A DNA stretch of 64,000 bases from Acanthococcus lagerstroemiae (taxonomy: Eukaryota > Arthropoda > Insecta > Hemiptera > Eriococcidae): NCBI GenBank assembly GCA_031841125.1, contig JAJSSI010000015.1:165532-229531 (forward strand), given 5' to 3'. Numbering within the stretch: the first letter of the stretch is position 1; every line of letters starts with the position of its first letter. Position numbers and translations under genes: made by a program. The notes beneath the pieces were generated by a model that searched no databases, was not told the origin of the DNA, and was given only the letters and a program-made list of their open reading frames with translations. This document shows positions 31,461 to 43,155 of the stretch, in pieces.

Positions 31461-31560
31461 ATCTTAAAATGCAAAAAATTTACGAACACAAATTATAAAT
31501 CAAAAGAAAAAATACTAAGAAGTCACTCAGCAGCACAGTCGGATCACCACTAATTGAAAA

Positions 31561-32061
31561 ACTGATGAGGAGTACTGTATATAGGCATAGTGTCCTCATT
31601 TGATTGGCTAATGCTGAAAGGTGTATGGAAACGTGGTTTTATATGATTTGATAATGCTGAAAGCCAATCAGAATGCAGTATTTTATTTGTGTATGGAACG
31701 GATTTGAGTGATCAAAAAAGGATATGAAAGAGGTTGCTTCCCTGAGCGTTCCTAGACTAAAATGAACTTTGTAGGTGAAGTAGTTCGTGAGAAATGGATA
31801 AATGAGTGGAAGAAATGCGTGTGAGTAGTTAAGTTGAGTTGGTTGTTACTTCATAACTCTCCTCAGACTGAACGGATTTGAGTGATCAAAAAAGATTCAC
31901 AAAGAGCTTGATTTACCGAGTGTTTTAAGACCTTAACCAGCATTGTGTGATAATTAGGGCCTGAGATATAGGTGTTGAACTTCATAGAACCCAGTTTTTC
32001 AAACATATTTTAAATATATAGATGTAAGATATTCGTCCTGCCGAATACCTTAGTTGTTGGT
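31561..32061. repeat. Repeated phrases beside the Helitron fragment
   Basis: GGATTTGAGTGATCAAAAAAG occurs at about 31699 and 31873. ATGCTGAAAG is repeated near 31612 and 31648 within a local inverted repeat GATTGGCTAATGC ... AAGCCAATC. This may be Helitron-flanking or promoter sequence; otherwise nothing is recognised. Confidence 0.45.
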
Positions 32062-34063
32062 CAGGGTGTCCGTTCTTGTTTGGAAATAATTTTCCCTGAC
32101 TTTTCCAAGTTTTCCAGGCCAATTTTTCCAGTTTTCCAGACCTTTCAAATACAAATTACACATGCAAGGGGGGGGGCAAATTTTTTCGAACATCATTAGC
32201 GGCGAATATCGTCAATCACTCCACAAACTTTTTTTTAACTACCGTGTGCTTATAAAATCTGTGGCAGAGTGTAAAAATTTTTTAATGATAGAAATGAAAA
32301 CACGCTCTATGGGGTGCAGCGTGGTGCGATGTCAATTAACGACTGGATGGATTTTTTTTTCGTGTGACTTAATGCCGACCGTGAGGGGGGGTGAAAGGAA
32401 AAAATTCGAAAATTGGTTTATGGGTTTTCAAGGTCGCTGTATTCGATTTTAGGGGTAATTTTTGGATCCTGTTCCTCCTGGTGCGACCAATGAGGTAGCA
32501 AGAGCGTAGGACAAGCAACGGTTGACTCGGAATTCACCCTATCTAATTAAAGCCCCGAATAGGGTAGAAATACAGTTTTATTTATTCAAAGTGTTGTTAA
32601 TGGAAAATAACGTCGTAAAAATTTCTCAGCTAAAAAAGCACAGGAGCTTAAATTTGGTCCAGATTAAAAATCGGAAGCGATATTCGAAATCAGCAACACA
32701 AAACCACCCCTATTTCGATGCTTCGTGTAATTTTTCGCCGGAGAAGCTAAATTCGTATTACGACAGTGCTCTGGAAGGGGTCGGAAAAAAATCTGAGGCG
32801 ATATTCGAAATCAGTGGAAATCAGTGACTCAGAGCCCGGTTGGCTATCCTGTCCAAAAAATTGACTTTAGAATCTCGTAAAGAATTTGAAACTTGAGGAA
32901 AATTAGAGTAACCGGAATTAGCCCCTCCCTTGTGGAGCCTGAATGGTTTAGGGGAAGGGAAATAACTATTAAAATGAATTCTGGAACCCAGGTGAAAAAG
33001 CTGTAGCATATCTAACGACTAATGTTATTGAAGTAAACAGGTGGTTAGGATCTGGAAAATTATGGCACCAGGGGAGGCGGAAGAGGCTTCGATTCAAGAG
33101 TATCGACAGATACACAATATAAGGTCATATATTTGAAAACAATGGACTCTGATAATACTCGTAATTACTACGCGGTCTTTACATTTTTGCAAATTTTGTG
33201 GATTAATTACTCTTCCCCAATGGCGTAGCGTCGGGCGGGGGCATGTGTCCTCCAATATTTTTACATAGTCTTCTAATATCGGTGATTTTTTTAAAATACC
33301 TCAGTTTACGACTTTTTCTCCCTTGAAAATCTTATTTCCCCTCCCCCCTTGGGAAAATCCTAGCTGGCCACTGCTCTTCCCCCCAAAATCTCGGAAGTCC
33401 CTTTCATTCACCCTTATCTACATTTGCGAAGGAGAGGGGAACCGAAGCAAAAGCCGATGGCAGGATGTCGTAGAAGGTGAATTCATTGGCTTTCAAAATT
33501 TCGTTTCATGACGACTTTCTCAAAAAAGTCTTTACACTGGGGAGAGGAGCTAGACCGAATATTTTTTCATTTTCGCGTCTTTTTGCGTCGATATTCAGAT
33601 TCTCGCGAACAGGATGAGATGAAAACACGAGACACGAAACAGCTGATATTGGGAGAAGTGTATAGGGATTGGTTCGTGTTTCGTCATATTTTTCGTGAAA
33701 TTGTCCGTGAAAAGTCATGAAATACGTTAAATGTATAGCAGCCTTAATAGAAAGATGTAGACGCGAAACGAATGCCATTAAAACGATTTCATCACACCAA
33801 CACACACAACTGCGATAGGAGAGGGGTTGTATTATCCACGTCCGCCTCCTGTGAAAGAAACAAAAAAAAAGAAAATAGCCTGAGCGAAGCGAAGGAACAT
33901 TTTTTTTGATAAGAAATAGGGTAAAATCTGTTTGAAATACTACAGAATTTCGTAGTCGATTTGTTTTTTGTTTTTTACAAAATTCCCTGACTTTTAGCTG
34001 AAAAATGCTGAAGATTCCAAAATTATCTGACTTTTCCAGTTTTTCCGGAGAATGGACACCCTG
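32062..34063. mobile_element. ~2.0 kb element with CAGGGTGTCC inverted termini (hAT-like)
   Basis: The left end reads CAGGGTGTCCGTTCT; the right end in reverse reads CAGGGTGTCCATTCTCC. Both ends are rich in CCTGACTTTTCCA/TTTTCCAG(A/G) words. The CAGGG start is hAT-like, but the outer 8 bases (TTGTTGGT and ATAGAGCG) do not match, so no target duplication is seen. No transposase. The 192-codon minus frame at 33506-34084 runs over the terminus and is not believable as a gene. Confidence 0.6.
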
Positions 34064-35784
34064 ATAGAGCGAAAGTTGATTCATGGACGGAACTCATGTT
34101 CTCTCTTATATATACTTATCTTAGGTACGTCTTTATAGGTATATCCATAGCCGACCAAATGGATTGAAAAATGACTTTAGCTTCGGCAGAGCCTAAGAAA
34201 ATTGTTTCAGGTAACTATCTTCTTGTTCTCACTTTTGGGCCAAAATTTGATAAAAATTTGTAACTCTTTCTTATTAGCGATATTAGACGTTTCATTTTAC
34301 AGAACAAAATAATAGGCATTATACGCATTACTTTAATGACATCGTCAATTAAAAGCCAGTAAAAATACAGACCACAAGCTTCTGTTGAGCTTTTGTTTTA
34401 CTTGCAAGTCATGTTTTTTTTTTTGTTGTTTTTTTGCGTTTTGGAAACTGGCGTAAAGACGTTATACCATCACAGGATCGCAAACTAAAATTACTTGCAA
34501 CTGCTTTTAGCACCCACTACGACAGAAGAGCTGGATATCAGGAGTAAATGCAACACTTCTTGAAGGAAATAAAGCATCTGATACTTTTTACGCTGATATA
34601 CTCTTGGAGGAACTGAAGATGCGACTTGAATTTCCAGTTGAGAGGTCGAAAGTTCAGCCACCTCATTAGTTTGGTGTTTTGGGAGAGGAAAATGAAAACG
34701 ATGACTTGATGACCATTAAAAAAATAACAAAAAAAAAAAGAAGAAGAAAATGACCAAAAATGATTAAAAATGACTAAGTGGCCATCCTACCTAGTGGAAA
34801 ATAGGTATTTTTAAATTATTCTGGAATATTTTGTCACTTTTTGAAAATATTTCGAAATCTATTGTGTCATTGAAAATATCTATTTTGGAATATTTCACAA
34901 AAATACAAGTAAGAACGTGAATACGCGCGTGTTGACCTCTTTTCTGAGCGTAAATTGGGAAGCCCCACGACTGCTGACTGTACGAGCCCTACACAAGATT
35001 CGTTTAATCAAGCTCGCTTCAAACTGATTTCGGAGGGAGTCAACGACATCCCTCTAATTACACTTCGATTCGAGCTTTCAACTTTAATTACCACCAGATA
35101 GGTGAATCACGCGACTTCCACTGAATCCGAAATTATCACAAAAAAAACTCACTTTTCGGAAGGATGGCGCCATCCAGCACTCCGCACCATAACAGTAACG
35201 TAATCCACGTGACTAGCATGTTCACTCGATTACAGAAACGAATTACACGCCGCCAAACGTAAGAGTAAAAATGACCAACGGATATACGGTCGTCACGACT
35301 CAAAAAAATTCACTTCAAATGAATTTGAAATTTTATGTATTATGTATAAAATCACTCCGGAACCCAACAGATTTCGACACACGTCCTATACGGGTAAGCA
35401 TTCGAAAAATAATCGACAGACGAACAATTTACCAAAAATAAAGATCAAATAGACGATTTAAAATTACAAAAAAAAAAAAAAAAAAAATTAAGAAAAAGTA
35501 AACGAATTTTCCAAATCTGAGTAGAAAGGAACAAAAATTGAAAACACCGTACAATAAACACGTAAACTATACCGGGCAGGTAAAAGGAAACACCCGTCGT
35601 GCACACTCTGCGAATGAAAAACGCAACTGAGGCATCATCCCAGAAAGCACGTGCTCGACGACGTGACACCGGCACGAGATTTTGAACAAACCAGTGTAGC
35701 CAATCGACGCAACTCTAAGTGTTCCGCCGCCTGTCACTCTTCGAACGCACAATACCACTGCAGGCCGTCACGTTTGCCTCTTAT
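34064..35784. other. Unrecognised intergenic DNA
   Basis: AT-rich with A/T homopolymers (34411-34440, 35466-35488). No family motif or gene seen. Confidence 0.4.
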
Positions 35785-36931
35785 GTCTTCATCAGTGCAC
35801 TCACGGTGGAGCAGATGAGTACAGGATTTCTGTCCAAAAATAAAGTAGAAAAACTCACGCAGAGTACCCGCGTGTAAAATAAGCGTGTTCTAATTTTTAT
35901 TTACGCAGAATGACCCATATGCCCATTTATCCCTTCATGGGACAGGCCCGTAGCTGGGGTTCTTTAGACAAGGGGGATCACTGGAGGCTCGCTAAGGACT
36001 CCCAATTTATGAATTTTTTCTAACAAGGAGAGAGAGAGGAGTAGTGAAATTCGTTTGAAAGGAACTTTTTTCCGGAGTTTTTAGATAGGTATCAAAAATT
36101 TGTATTAAAGCTCTGTACAAGGAGATCCACTCTTTCTTTATCTGTTCAATAGTATACTAGAAGTATTTAGAAAAATGGACTGGGAGAGGAAGTCTTACCT
36201 TTTCGATGACGCGAGAAACATTTTTTCAACATTTACTGTGCGCTGCTAGCGATTATCAATAATAACTAGTAAGTTAATGTACACAATACCTAGTTAATGT
36301 TAATACCTATATTTTCCCTTAAACAGTCCGTCAATGTCGATAATCGCTAGTCATTATCGAATTTCACTGTGACATATATGTATAATTGGGTACGCAACTT
36401 TCTGAAGAAAAAAAAATCTTTTATTGAACCATCCTACTGCCTTTACTTCTCTCGACGAATTAGCAATTATTACTACGTCATCCGCGGATCTCAAGTTGCT
36501 TTGAGTCTCATCATCGACCCTCCCTTCCTCTCCCAGTCCATTTTTCTAAATACTTCTAGTATACTATTGAACAGATTAAGGGAGAGTGGATCTCCTTGTA
36601 CAAAGCTTTAATACAAATCTTTGATACCTATCTAAAAACTCCGGAAAAAAGTTCCTTTCAAACGAATTTCACTACTCCTCTCTCTCCTCGTAAGAAAAAA
36701 TACATAAATTGGGAGTCCTTAGCGAGCCTCCAGTGATCCCCCTTTTCTGAAGAAACCCAGCTACGGGCCTAACCCATGAAGGGATAAATGGGCAAATGGG
36801 TCATTCCGCGTAAATAAAAATTAGAGCACGCTTATTTTACACGCGGGTACTCTGCATGAAACATTGTCTACTTTATTTTTGGACAGAAATCCTGTACTCA
36901 TCTGCTCCACCGTGAGTGCACTAATGAAGAC
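35785..36931. mobile_element. Foldback element with ~400 bp inverted arms
   Basis: The ends are GTCTTCAT(C/T)AGTGCACTCACGGTGGAGCAGATGAG and its reverse complement. The left arm (about 35785-36185) is matched in reverse by about 36530-36931; the ~340 bp middle is unique to the unit. A TA or AT dinucleotide flanks both ends but the local symmetry prevents certainty. Both arms contain a fragment of an RTE-type reverse transcriptase (GDPL ... LFNSILEVFRKMDWERK). Confidence 0.8.
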
Positions 36932-37412
36932 ATACAGCCGTATTTTCAAACAACACTTAAAAAATACTTATTATTAAGTTCAGTGAAAAATTAAGTGCAC
37001 TTAAATAGAAATTCATATTTTTAAAAACCACTTAAAATCACATTCCACATAAGTAAAACTTAGGCCATATTTTTAAACAGTACTTAACTGGACTTAAGAA
37101 AATGTTCCGATACTGTGTTGCCACGTGTATGATTAGGATATTAATCAATCAGGCTCAAGTAGTTATCAATGTTGCTTGCTTTTCAGTTAGTGCAATACAA
37201 AAAAGTTGAAATTTATAGTGATTAGAATTTATTTTTATTGAAAACAGGAGCGTATTTTTAATAAGTTCCTGTGGATTTCTTGCAATAATCGTATTTTTGC
37301 TTATATGCATATTATTTTTCTCAATTCTCATGTACTGATGCGTTTCATGACATCATAATGAACAGAAACGATAAATTACTGCAATAAGTATCTTCCAACT
37401 ATTGTATGCAGG
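36932..37412. other. AT-rich stretch with paired GGCC(A/G)TATTTT-like motifs
   Basis: GCCGTATTTTCAAACAACACTTAA near 36938 and GGCCATATTTTTAAACAGTACTTAA near 37065 resemble each other; several ACTTAA words lie between. They could be termini or subterminal repeats of a DNA transposon to which the following Myb/SANT-like gene belongs. That is inference. Confidence 0.35.
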
Positions 37413-37806
37413 ATGCGTGTAATATTGACTACTGATTGCTCAACTTTCTACATTTCTGCCAGGAAACGTGTAAATCATACCAAGGAAGAAAAATCCAATC
37501 TGCTCAGCATCCTGAAGAAGTATCCCATGCTCATTGGGAAGAAAACAGATAACAAGGGAATAGCTGTTAAAAAGAAAGCATGGGAGAAAGTGACGGAAGA
37601 ATTAAACGCACTGGAAGGACATGTGATTGTGGTTAGTTTTTTTTTGTCAGTATTTTGTTCAGTGTAGTTCTAACAAAATGTGGTATAAGTATGCGAATGT
37701 GAGACATGCATTTTATTTTTATATTTACATATAGAGAACGACGGATCAACTCAAGAAACTGTGGGAGAATACAAAGAATGAGTACGAAAAATGTAGCTCT
37801 ACAGAA
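37413..37806 (+). pseudogene. Myb/SANT-like DNA-binding domain gene, two exons, interrupted
   Basis: Exon 1 (to 37631) encodes KRVNHTKEEKSNLLSILKKYPMLIG ... KKKAWEKVTEELNAL and ends at GTG|GTTAGT. Exon 2 starts at 37735 after TTACATATAG and continues in phase as TTDQLKKLWENTKNEYEK. Together they match the Myb/SANT-like fold found in MSANTD3-type and transposon-linked proteins: conserved T(K/E)EEK, KKKAWE and QLKKLW. Exon 1 may instead begin at 37463 after an AG. The frame is cut at 37806/37807 by the second foldback copy. It is likely a DNA-binding protein, host or transposon-encoded. Confidence 0.65.
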
Positions 37807-38551
37807 GTCTTCATTAGTGCACTCACGGTGGAGCAGATGAGTACAGGATTTCTGTCCAAAAATAAAGTAGAAAATGTTTCACGTAGAGTACCCGCATGTA
37901 AAATAAGCGTGCTCTAATTTTTATTTACGCAGAATGACCCATTTGCCCATTTATCCCTTCATGGGTTAGGCCCGTAGCTGGGTTTCTTCAGAAAAGGGGG
38001 ATCACTGGAGGCTCGCTAAGGACTCCCAATTTATGAATTTTTTCTAATAAGGAGATAGAGGAGCAGTGAAATTCGTTTGAAAAGGAACTTTTTCCCGGAG
38101 TTGTTAGATAGGTATCAAAAATTTTTATTAAAGCTCTGTACAAGGAGATCTACTCTCCCTTAATCTGTTCAATAGTATAATAGAAGTATTTAGAAAAATG
38201 GACTGGGAGAGGAAGGGATTAAGGGTCGATGGTGAGACTCAAGCAACTTGAGATCCGCGGATGACATAGTAATAATTGCTAATTCTTCGAGAGAAGTAAA
38301 GGCAGTAGGATAGTTCAATAAACGGTTTTTTTTTCTTCAGAAAGTTGCGTACCCAATTATACATATATGTCACAGTGAAATTCGATAATGACTAGCGATT
38401 ATCGACATTGACGGACTGTTTAAGGGAAAATATAGGTATTAACATTAACTAGGTATTGTGTACATTAACAACTTACTAGTTATTATTGATAATCGCTAGC
38501 AGCGCACAGTAAATGTTGAAAAAATGTTTCTCACGTCATCGAAAAGGTAAG
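37807..38551 (+). mobile_element. Truncated second foldback copy
   Basis: 745 bp beginning GTCTTCATTAGTGCACTCACGG, matching 36931-36190 in reverse over its whole length, including the RTE-derived part (LFNSIIEVFRKMDWERKG, then LRSADDIVIIANSSREVK with the catalytic ADD). It lacks the second arm. It starts inside the Myb/SANT-like exon. Confidence 0.78.
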
Positions 38552-38639
38552 AAAAGAAGATTTTGTCACTATTATATAAATTAACTAGAATAAGAATACT
38601 CCATAAGCGCTCATGCCACTAGTCGGGCACCATATTCCT

Positions 38640-40440
38640 CCATGCTTTCTCCAGAATTCCGTAACACACACCCACCACCACTTTCCCAAACTACCATTAC
38701 TCAAAAGATGCTGGCCCGCTGGATCAAGGGCTGGTCCGTGTTGGATGAGGAGTCAGGGAGTGACCACAGGTACATCACCTTCAAGCTGGACCGAGGAACC
38801 GAGGTGGTCACTGCTCCAAAGAACCTGGAACGATGGGCGATCAGGAAGCTCGATGCGGATCGATTGGAGGTGAGCTTCCTGGCTCTCACTTCGGGAACGG
38901 GAGTATCGGGCAGCAGAAGAAAAGGAGTGCGTGGAGGCCGCGGTCGCGAACGCCATCCGGACAGTGGTCGCGGCCTGCGATAGCGCAATGCCCTGAATCG
39001 GTCCACCGCGCAAAAGACAGCCCGTCTATTGGTGGACCGAGGACATCGCCGAACTGTGAAAGGAATACAACCGACTTCGCCGTTGGTACCAACGCACGAG
39101 AAGAGACGACGAAGCGGCGACAGCAGTTTCACAGCAGTACCAGCAGGTTCGTTGTACTCTCAAGCTCGCCATACGCCAGAGCAAGAAGGCAGCTTGGGAG
39201 GAGTTATGTCAAGGTACTCTTAAGCTCGCCATACATTAGAGCAAGAAGGCAGCTTGGGACCCCTTCGGCAAGCCGTACAAGGTAGTCACGCGGAAAGCCG
39301 AGGGCTGTCGGTGACGAGCCGAATTGAGCCGGGGTGCTGCAACAGGTAGTTCAAGAACTGTTTCCCCGCGCTCCCCGCTAACGGCAGTACCCGCCGAAGT
39401 GCGAGAGGATATCCCTCTGCTTATAGTGTACGATGTAGGAGAAGTGAACAGCGCTATCGACCGGATCAGGACGAAGAAGAGGAAGGCCCCTGGTCCGGGC
39501 ATGATTCCCAAAATCGTCTGGGAAGTAGTCCACCGAGCAGACCCGTCCCTCCTGACCAACGTATTCAATTGCGCGTTGCAGGAGGGGACATTTCCGAGGA
39601 GATGGACGACGGCGCGGCTGGCATTGATCACGAAGCCAGGAAAGCCAGATGGCCAGCCGTCCTTGTACCGGCCAATTTGCCTGCTCGACACCGTCGGCAA
39701 AGTGTTTGAGCGTACCATCGTGGATAGGCTGGAGGAGCACTTTCGGAGGCGGAAGACGATTTCGAGTAGTCAGTACGGATTCAGAGCTGGCCGCTCGACT
39801 ACGGACGCCGCGGTGTAATTGAAGAGTCTGGCGCAGAAGGTGATCCGCGAGCGGCAGTACTGCGCGGCGGTCAGCCTCGACATCAAGAACACGTTCAACT
39901 CCATTCCATATACGCGTATCATGGAGGCGTTGGAGTTGGCGCGGGTACCTGGTTACCTCGTGCGCATCATCAGAAGTTACTTCAACGGCCGCCGGATAGA
40001 GATGGAGTTGGCGGCCGGACCAATCACACGGGAGATGGCCCGCGGCGTTCCTCAGGAATTAGTACTCGGACCTACCCTGTGGAACAGCGCCTTCGGCGGG
40101 ATGCTGAGGCTGCCACTACCACCAGGCGTCAAGCTCATCTGTTACATTGACGACACGCTGGTGGTGTGCCAAGCCGAGATGACAGCAGAGGTCACGCGAC
40201 GAGTGAACCAGGTGTTAGAGATGCTGACCCACTGGGTCGAGGCGGCAGGGCTGTGCTTAGCGGTACAGAAGTGGTTTTGTTTACGCCGCGACGCAAGTAC
40301 AGCCCACCCACCTTTGTCCTAAAAGATGTGGAGATTGGGCTCTGTGTAGCCCTGAAGTACCTGGGACTGTGGTTCGACGGGAAGTTGCATTTCCGAGAGC
40401 ACTTTCGACGTGGTGCTGATCTAATTCCAGCAGGCCGGGA
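38640..40440 (+). pseudogene. R1-like LINE ORF2: endonuclease end and reverse transcriptase
   Basis: GC-rich insert. Endonuclease tail with SGSDHRYITFKL near 38750. Reverse transcriptase frames 39324-39818 and 39819-40322 are in the same phase, split by one TAA at 39816. Motifs: KRKAPGPGMIPKIVWEV, RPICLLDTVGKVFERTI, QYGFRAGRSTTDA, VSLDIKNTFNS, RGVPQELVLGPTLWN and CYIDDTLVV. The usual PQGS is PQEL and the YADD box is YIDD. A frame change near 40270 leads into the final KYLGLWFDGKLHFREH. It is truncated at both ends and decayed: a dead copy. Confidence 0.88.
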
Positions 40441-41140
40441 GGGGGGGGGGGTGAAGTTTGCCAATCCCACGTTACGCAAGTATTACGTAGATTCCCTTTA
40501 CATTCTCGGAAAAAGAGCATTGGACTGGAGCCCCTTTCCTTTTCCAAAATATTATTCCTGTGCTGTTGGAAAGCCTAAGCACACGTACAGCGCTGTTTCG
40601 GGGTACCCAGGGCGTACTAAAGTCAGCACACATGGCACCGTTGCATAGGTGTTTCTGCACCCGATGGTGGTAATAAAATCGTTTTCACTTCGAGAGCTTG
40701 ACATAAGCCCCGATTATACGGAGACGCGAGACCCGGTGGCGGTCGCGGTGTCACCGATTCGGTGGGGGCCGAGAGAGAATAGAAAAGTAGGTTCAGATAC
40801 CGTAGAATGCAGATGAACAGCCGAGTATAACGAATGCATTGTGCGAAATTATTCGCCTTAATGACGTTAATACCCGAGAGCCTTTTGCGCCGCTATGATA
40901 AGTGGCTCAACGAATTCCGAGTTCGTCGTCGTCGAAAATTCAAAATATTATACACCTTCTCCGGAGCAACAATAAGTTATCGGATAAAAGGCGCCGGCTA
41001 GAGAGCGGCTTCGGCGTCGTCAAGCGGATCGGACTTTTACAGGGCACAATAAGTCTCTACACTTTACGAAAAATTAAAAGGACGTCTCGGCAACTTTTTA
41101 ATCGTGTTTGAAGAATGAGCAGCGCGTCGTGCTCATCCAA
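40441..41140. other. Intergenic after the R1-like fragment
   Basis: Starts with a G10 run at 40441-40450. No gene recognised. The small frame at 40902-41111 has no family features. Confidence 0.4.
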
Positions 41141-41149
41141 ACTCTCTAA

Positions 41150-41412
41150 TGCTGTTCGCTAACGAACATTCGACTAGAATGGGACCATCAGTTGGCAGTT
41201 TTACTCAGATAAACAATTATGCTCTCCTTGAACTCTTTGAAGCTTGATGAGGCTATAATTAACCCGAGATTAACAAGTTGCGGAACTGGATCGTCTAACA
41301 GTGTTGAAGTATACAGCCCACGATACCTTCATCAGTAACGTAAGTTGCATATGCGATCCTCCAAGTTGAAACTCACCTAGCGTGTCAAAAAATTTTCACT
41401 TTTTCTCTTTAG
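41150..41412 (+). repeat. Segment duplicated at 43806-44060
   Basis: ATGCTGTTCGC(T/A)AAC ... TTTACTCAGATAAACAATTATG ... TCTAACAGTGT(T/C)GAAGTAT occurs in both places with moderate divergence, followed in both by the same reverse transcriptase catalytic region. It is probably part of one LINE family. Confidence 0.7.
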
Positions 41413-42030
41413 GAATGTAGGAAATGCAAAAATGAATTATATTATGTTGATGGCCTGAAATTGTTCAAACAAATGCGTAGTGAAGTTGATGCTATGGAAT
41501 AACAGAAAGACTTGTAACTTGGAGCGAAGCTACAAGAGGTCTACGCCTCTCTTCCACAAAGACTACGATGGTCACATTCACCCGAAAATGCAGATGCTCG
41601 TCATTACAAATATACAAAGACTACCTTCCATACTCTACAACTGCTAAATTTCAAGGACTACCACTGGACTTCAAACTTAATATTACTGATCTTAAGAAGA
41701 AATGCCAAAGCAGACTGAACCTACTACAAATGCTGAACGGAAGCTCTTGGGAAGCCGACAGGAAGAGTCTCATCCGTCTTTTAGCCATGTACGTCCAGTT
41801 TTGGACTATGGCACGGTTGCCTATTATTCAGCTAGTCATGGAATATTATACAGAAACTGGACACCATCCAAAATCAAGCTTTACGCATATGTACAGAAGC
41901 CTTAAGAACCAGCCCAATCATCAGCCTTCAGGCAGAAACAAATGTAACATTCCTCTGGCACACCACCGGAATACTTAAAAACTCAGCTTTTCGATTCACC
42001 ACATGGTCAACTGTCACATTTCTGAACCGA
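41413..42030 (+). pseudogene. Jockey/I-like LINE reverse transcriptase, C-terminal part
   Basis: GAATGTAGGAAATGC begins a frame reading YYVDGLKLFKQMRSEVDAME, a damaged catalytic (F/Y)xDD region. Further on KKKCQSRLNLLQMLNGSSWEADRKSLIRL, then in another frame VRPVLDYGTVAYYSASHG. These are the standard thumb and downstream phrases of Jockey/I-like reverse transcriptases. Several frame changes. The true product is lost. Confidence 0.75.
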
Positions 42031-42104
42031 ATGAAAAACCGGTTGCGATGATCGGCATCAGCGACCCAGTTTAATTTGTCCACAATTCACAGCGTACCCT
42101 GTGT
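42027..42104. repeat. ~78 bp dispersed repeat, shared with 49801-49878
   Basis: GAATGAAAAA(C/T)CGGTTGCGAT(G/A)ATCGGCATCAGCG ... CACAATTCACAG(C/A)GTACCC. Nothing else at the second site resembles the LINE, so it is either a tail fragment or an independent small repeat. Confidence 0.75.
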
Positions 42105-42134
42105 AAGGGAACCCCCCTCCCCCCCCCTCTCCCA

Positions 42135-42805
42135 ACAGTTTCAATAGTATTCTCTAGCAAATATTTCACAAATTGGATTGGAAAGGGAGGGGAATCAAAA
42201 TAAATGGAAACTGGTGCAACAATCTCAAATTTGCTGATGATATAGCCCTGATAGGTAAAACTAATGAAGAGCTGGTGAGGATGGCAATGGCAATGGAATT
42301 GAAACGAATGCTAAAAATCAGGACTGAAACTGAATTCCCAAAAACAAGAATATTATCAAAGAATAGAGTAAGAAGTGAAGTATATTTAGATAGGGAGCTA
42401 ATTTAAAACGTAAACGACTTTAAATATTTGGGATAATTACTATCATTTGAAAATAATAGTATATTACACACCAAGAGTCAAAAGTGAGTGTTTACATGGC
42501 GAGGGGAATTTTTAACATATGGGGCCCAAATATGGACGTTGACAAAAAAACAAATACAAAAATTTAGGGTAGTTCAAAATTTAATGGTAAGAAGTATTAT
42601 GGATATCGGGTTGAGAAATAAAATTAATGTAACAAAAATCAGGGAAAGAATGGGAATTATAGATGTAGGATGTAATATTTTAAAAAACTGAAATTCAAAT
42701 TTGCAGGACATATGGCCAGAGAGATAGGGGAAAATGAAATAAAACAGCAACGGGTTGGGTACCATATTACAAAAAGAGACGTAAGGGTAGACCAGCTACA
42801 AGATG
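42135..42805 (+). pseudogene. RTE-like LINE reverse transcriptase, first part (split by a SINE)
   Basis: FNSIL ... IFHKLDW, then GRGIKINGNWCNNLKFADDIALIGKTNEELVRM with an intact FADD catalytic box, and further LTYGAQIWTLTKKQIQKFRVVQNLMVRSIMDI, RNKINVTKIRERMGI and GHMAREIGE. Several stops and shifts. It resumes at 43156 after the SINE. Same family as 28590-29560. Confidence 0.82.
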
Positions 42806-43155
42806 CCCCTTTTTCTTTTCTAATTTTTACTCTCAACCAGAGCCCTGGAATCCGCCTTTTCGAGCATTACTTCAGAGACGTCGGGGAGGCTGTTAGGGCT
42901 ATCTTAGCCTTCTTTTCTTCCTGCCGAAAAACTGGCCTAGGTCGAAATGTAGCAAGTTGCTACGTGGGCTCGAACCCGGGACCTCCGGATTCCGAGACCA
43001 GCACGCTATCCACTCGGCCAACCAAACTTAATGATATTTAATTAAGAATTAAAATATAAATTTCAAATTTATTTATAATTATTTCTTAATTAAAAATGAT
43101 TTATTATATCAACTAATTATAAACATATTAGATTCTTACATTTAATTTTAGGACT
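42806..43155 (-). mobile_element. tRNA-derived SINE inserted in the RTE-like LINE
   Basis: The 350 bp insert is bounded by an 11 bp duplication GCTACAAGATG (42795-42805, 43156-43166). On the minus strand the head reads GGTTGGCCGAGTGG (A box at 43010-43020) and GGTTCGAGCCC (B box at 42966-42976), spaced as in a tRNA gene. The body runs to a purine-rich tail (AAAAGAAAAAGGGG) at 42806. About 125 bp of AT-rich sequence precedes the tRNA-like head inside the same target duplication, which is unusual. Confidence 0.85.

Noticed and set aside
33506..34084. 192-codon minus-strand frame
   Set aside because: It reads through the terminal repeat of the 32062-34063 element, is rich in Phe runs from homopolymers, and has no motif.
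36948..37100. Confident Harbinger or IS3EU-type terminal repeats
   Set aside because: The two GGCC(A/G)TATTTT motifs are in the same orientation and close together, and no matching far end was found; left as an inference only.
38701..39132. Several 60-140 codon minus frames opposite the R1-like ORF2
   Set aside because: GC-rich coding sequence produces long antisense frames; the plus-strand RT and endonuclease motifs are convincing.
42960..43025. Functional tRNA gene on the minus strand
   Set aside because: A and B boxes are present, but the sequence is the head of a SINE with a long body and a target duplication; a complete cloverleaf with acceptor pairing is not evident.
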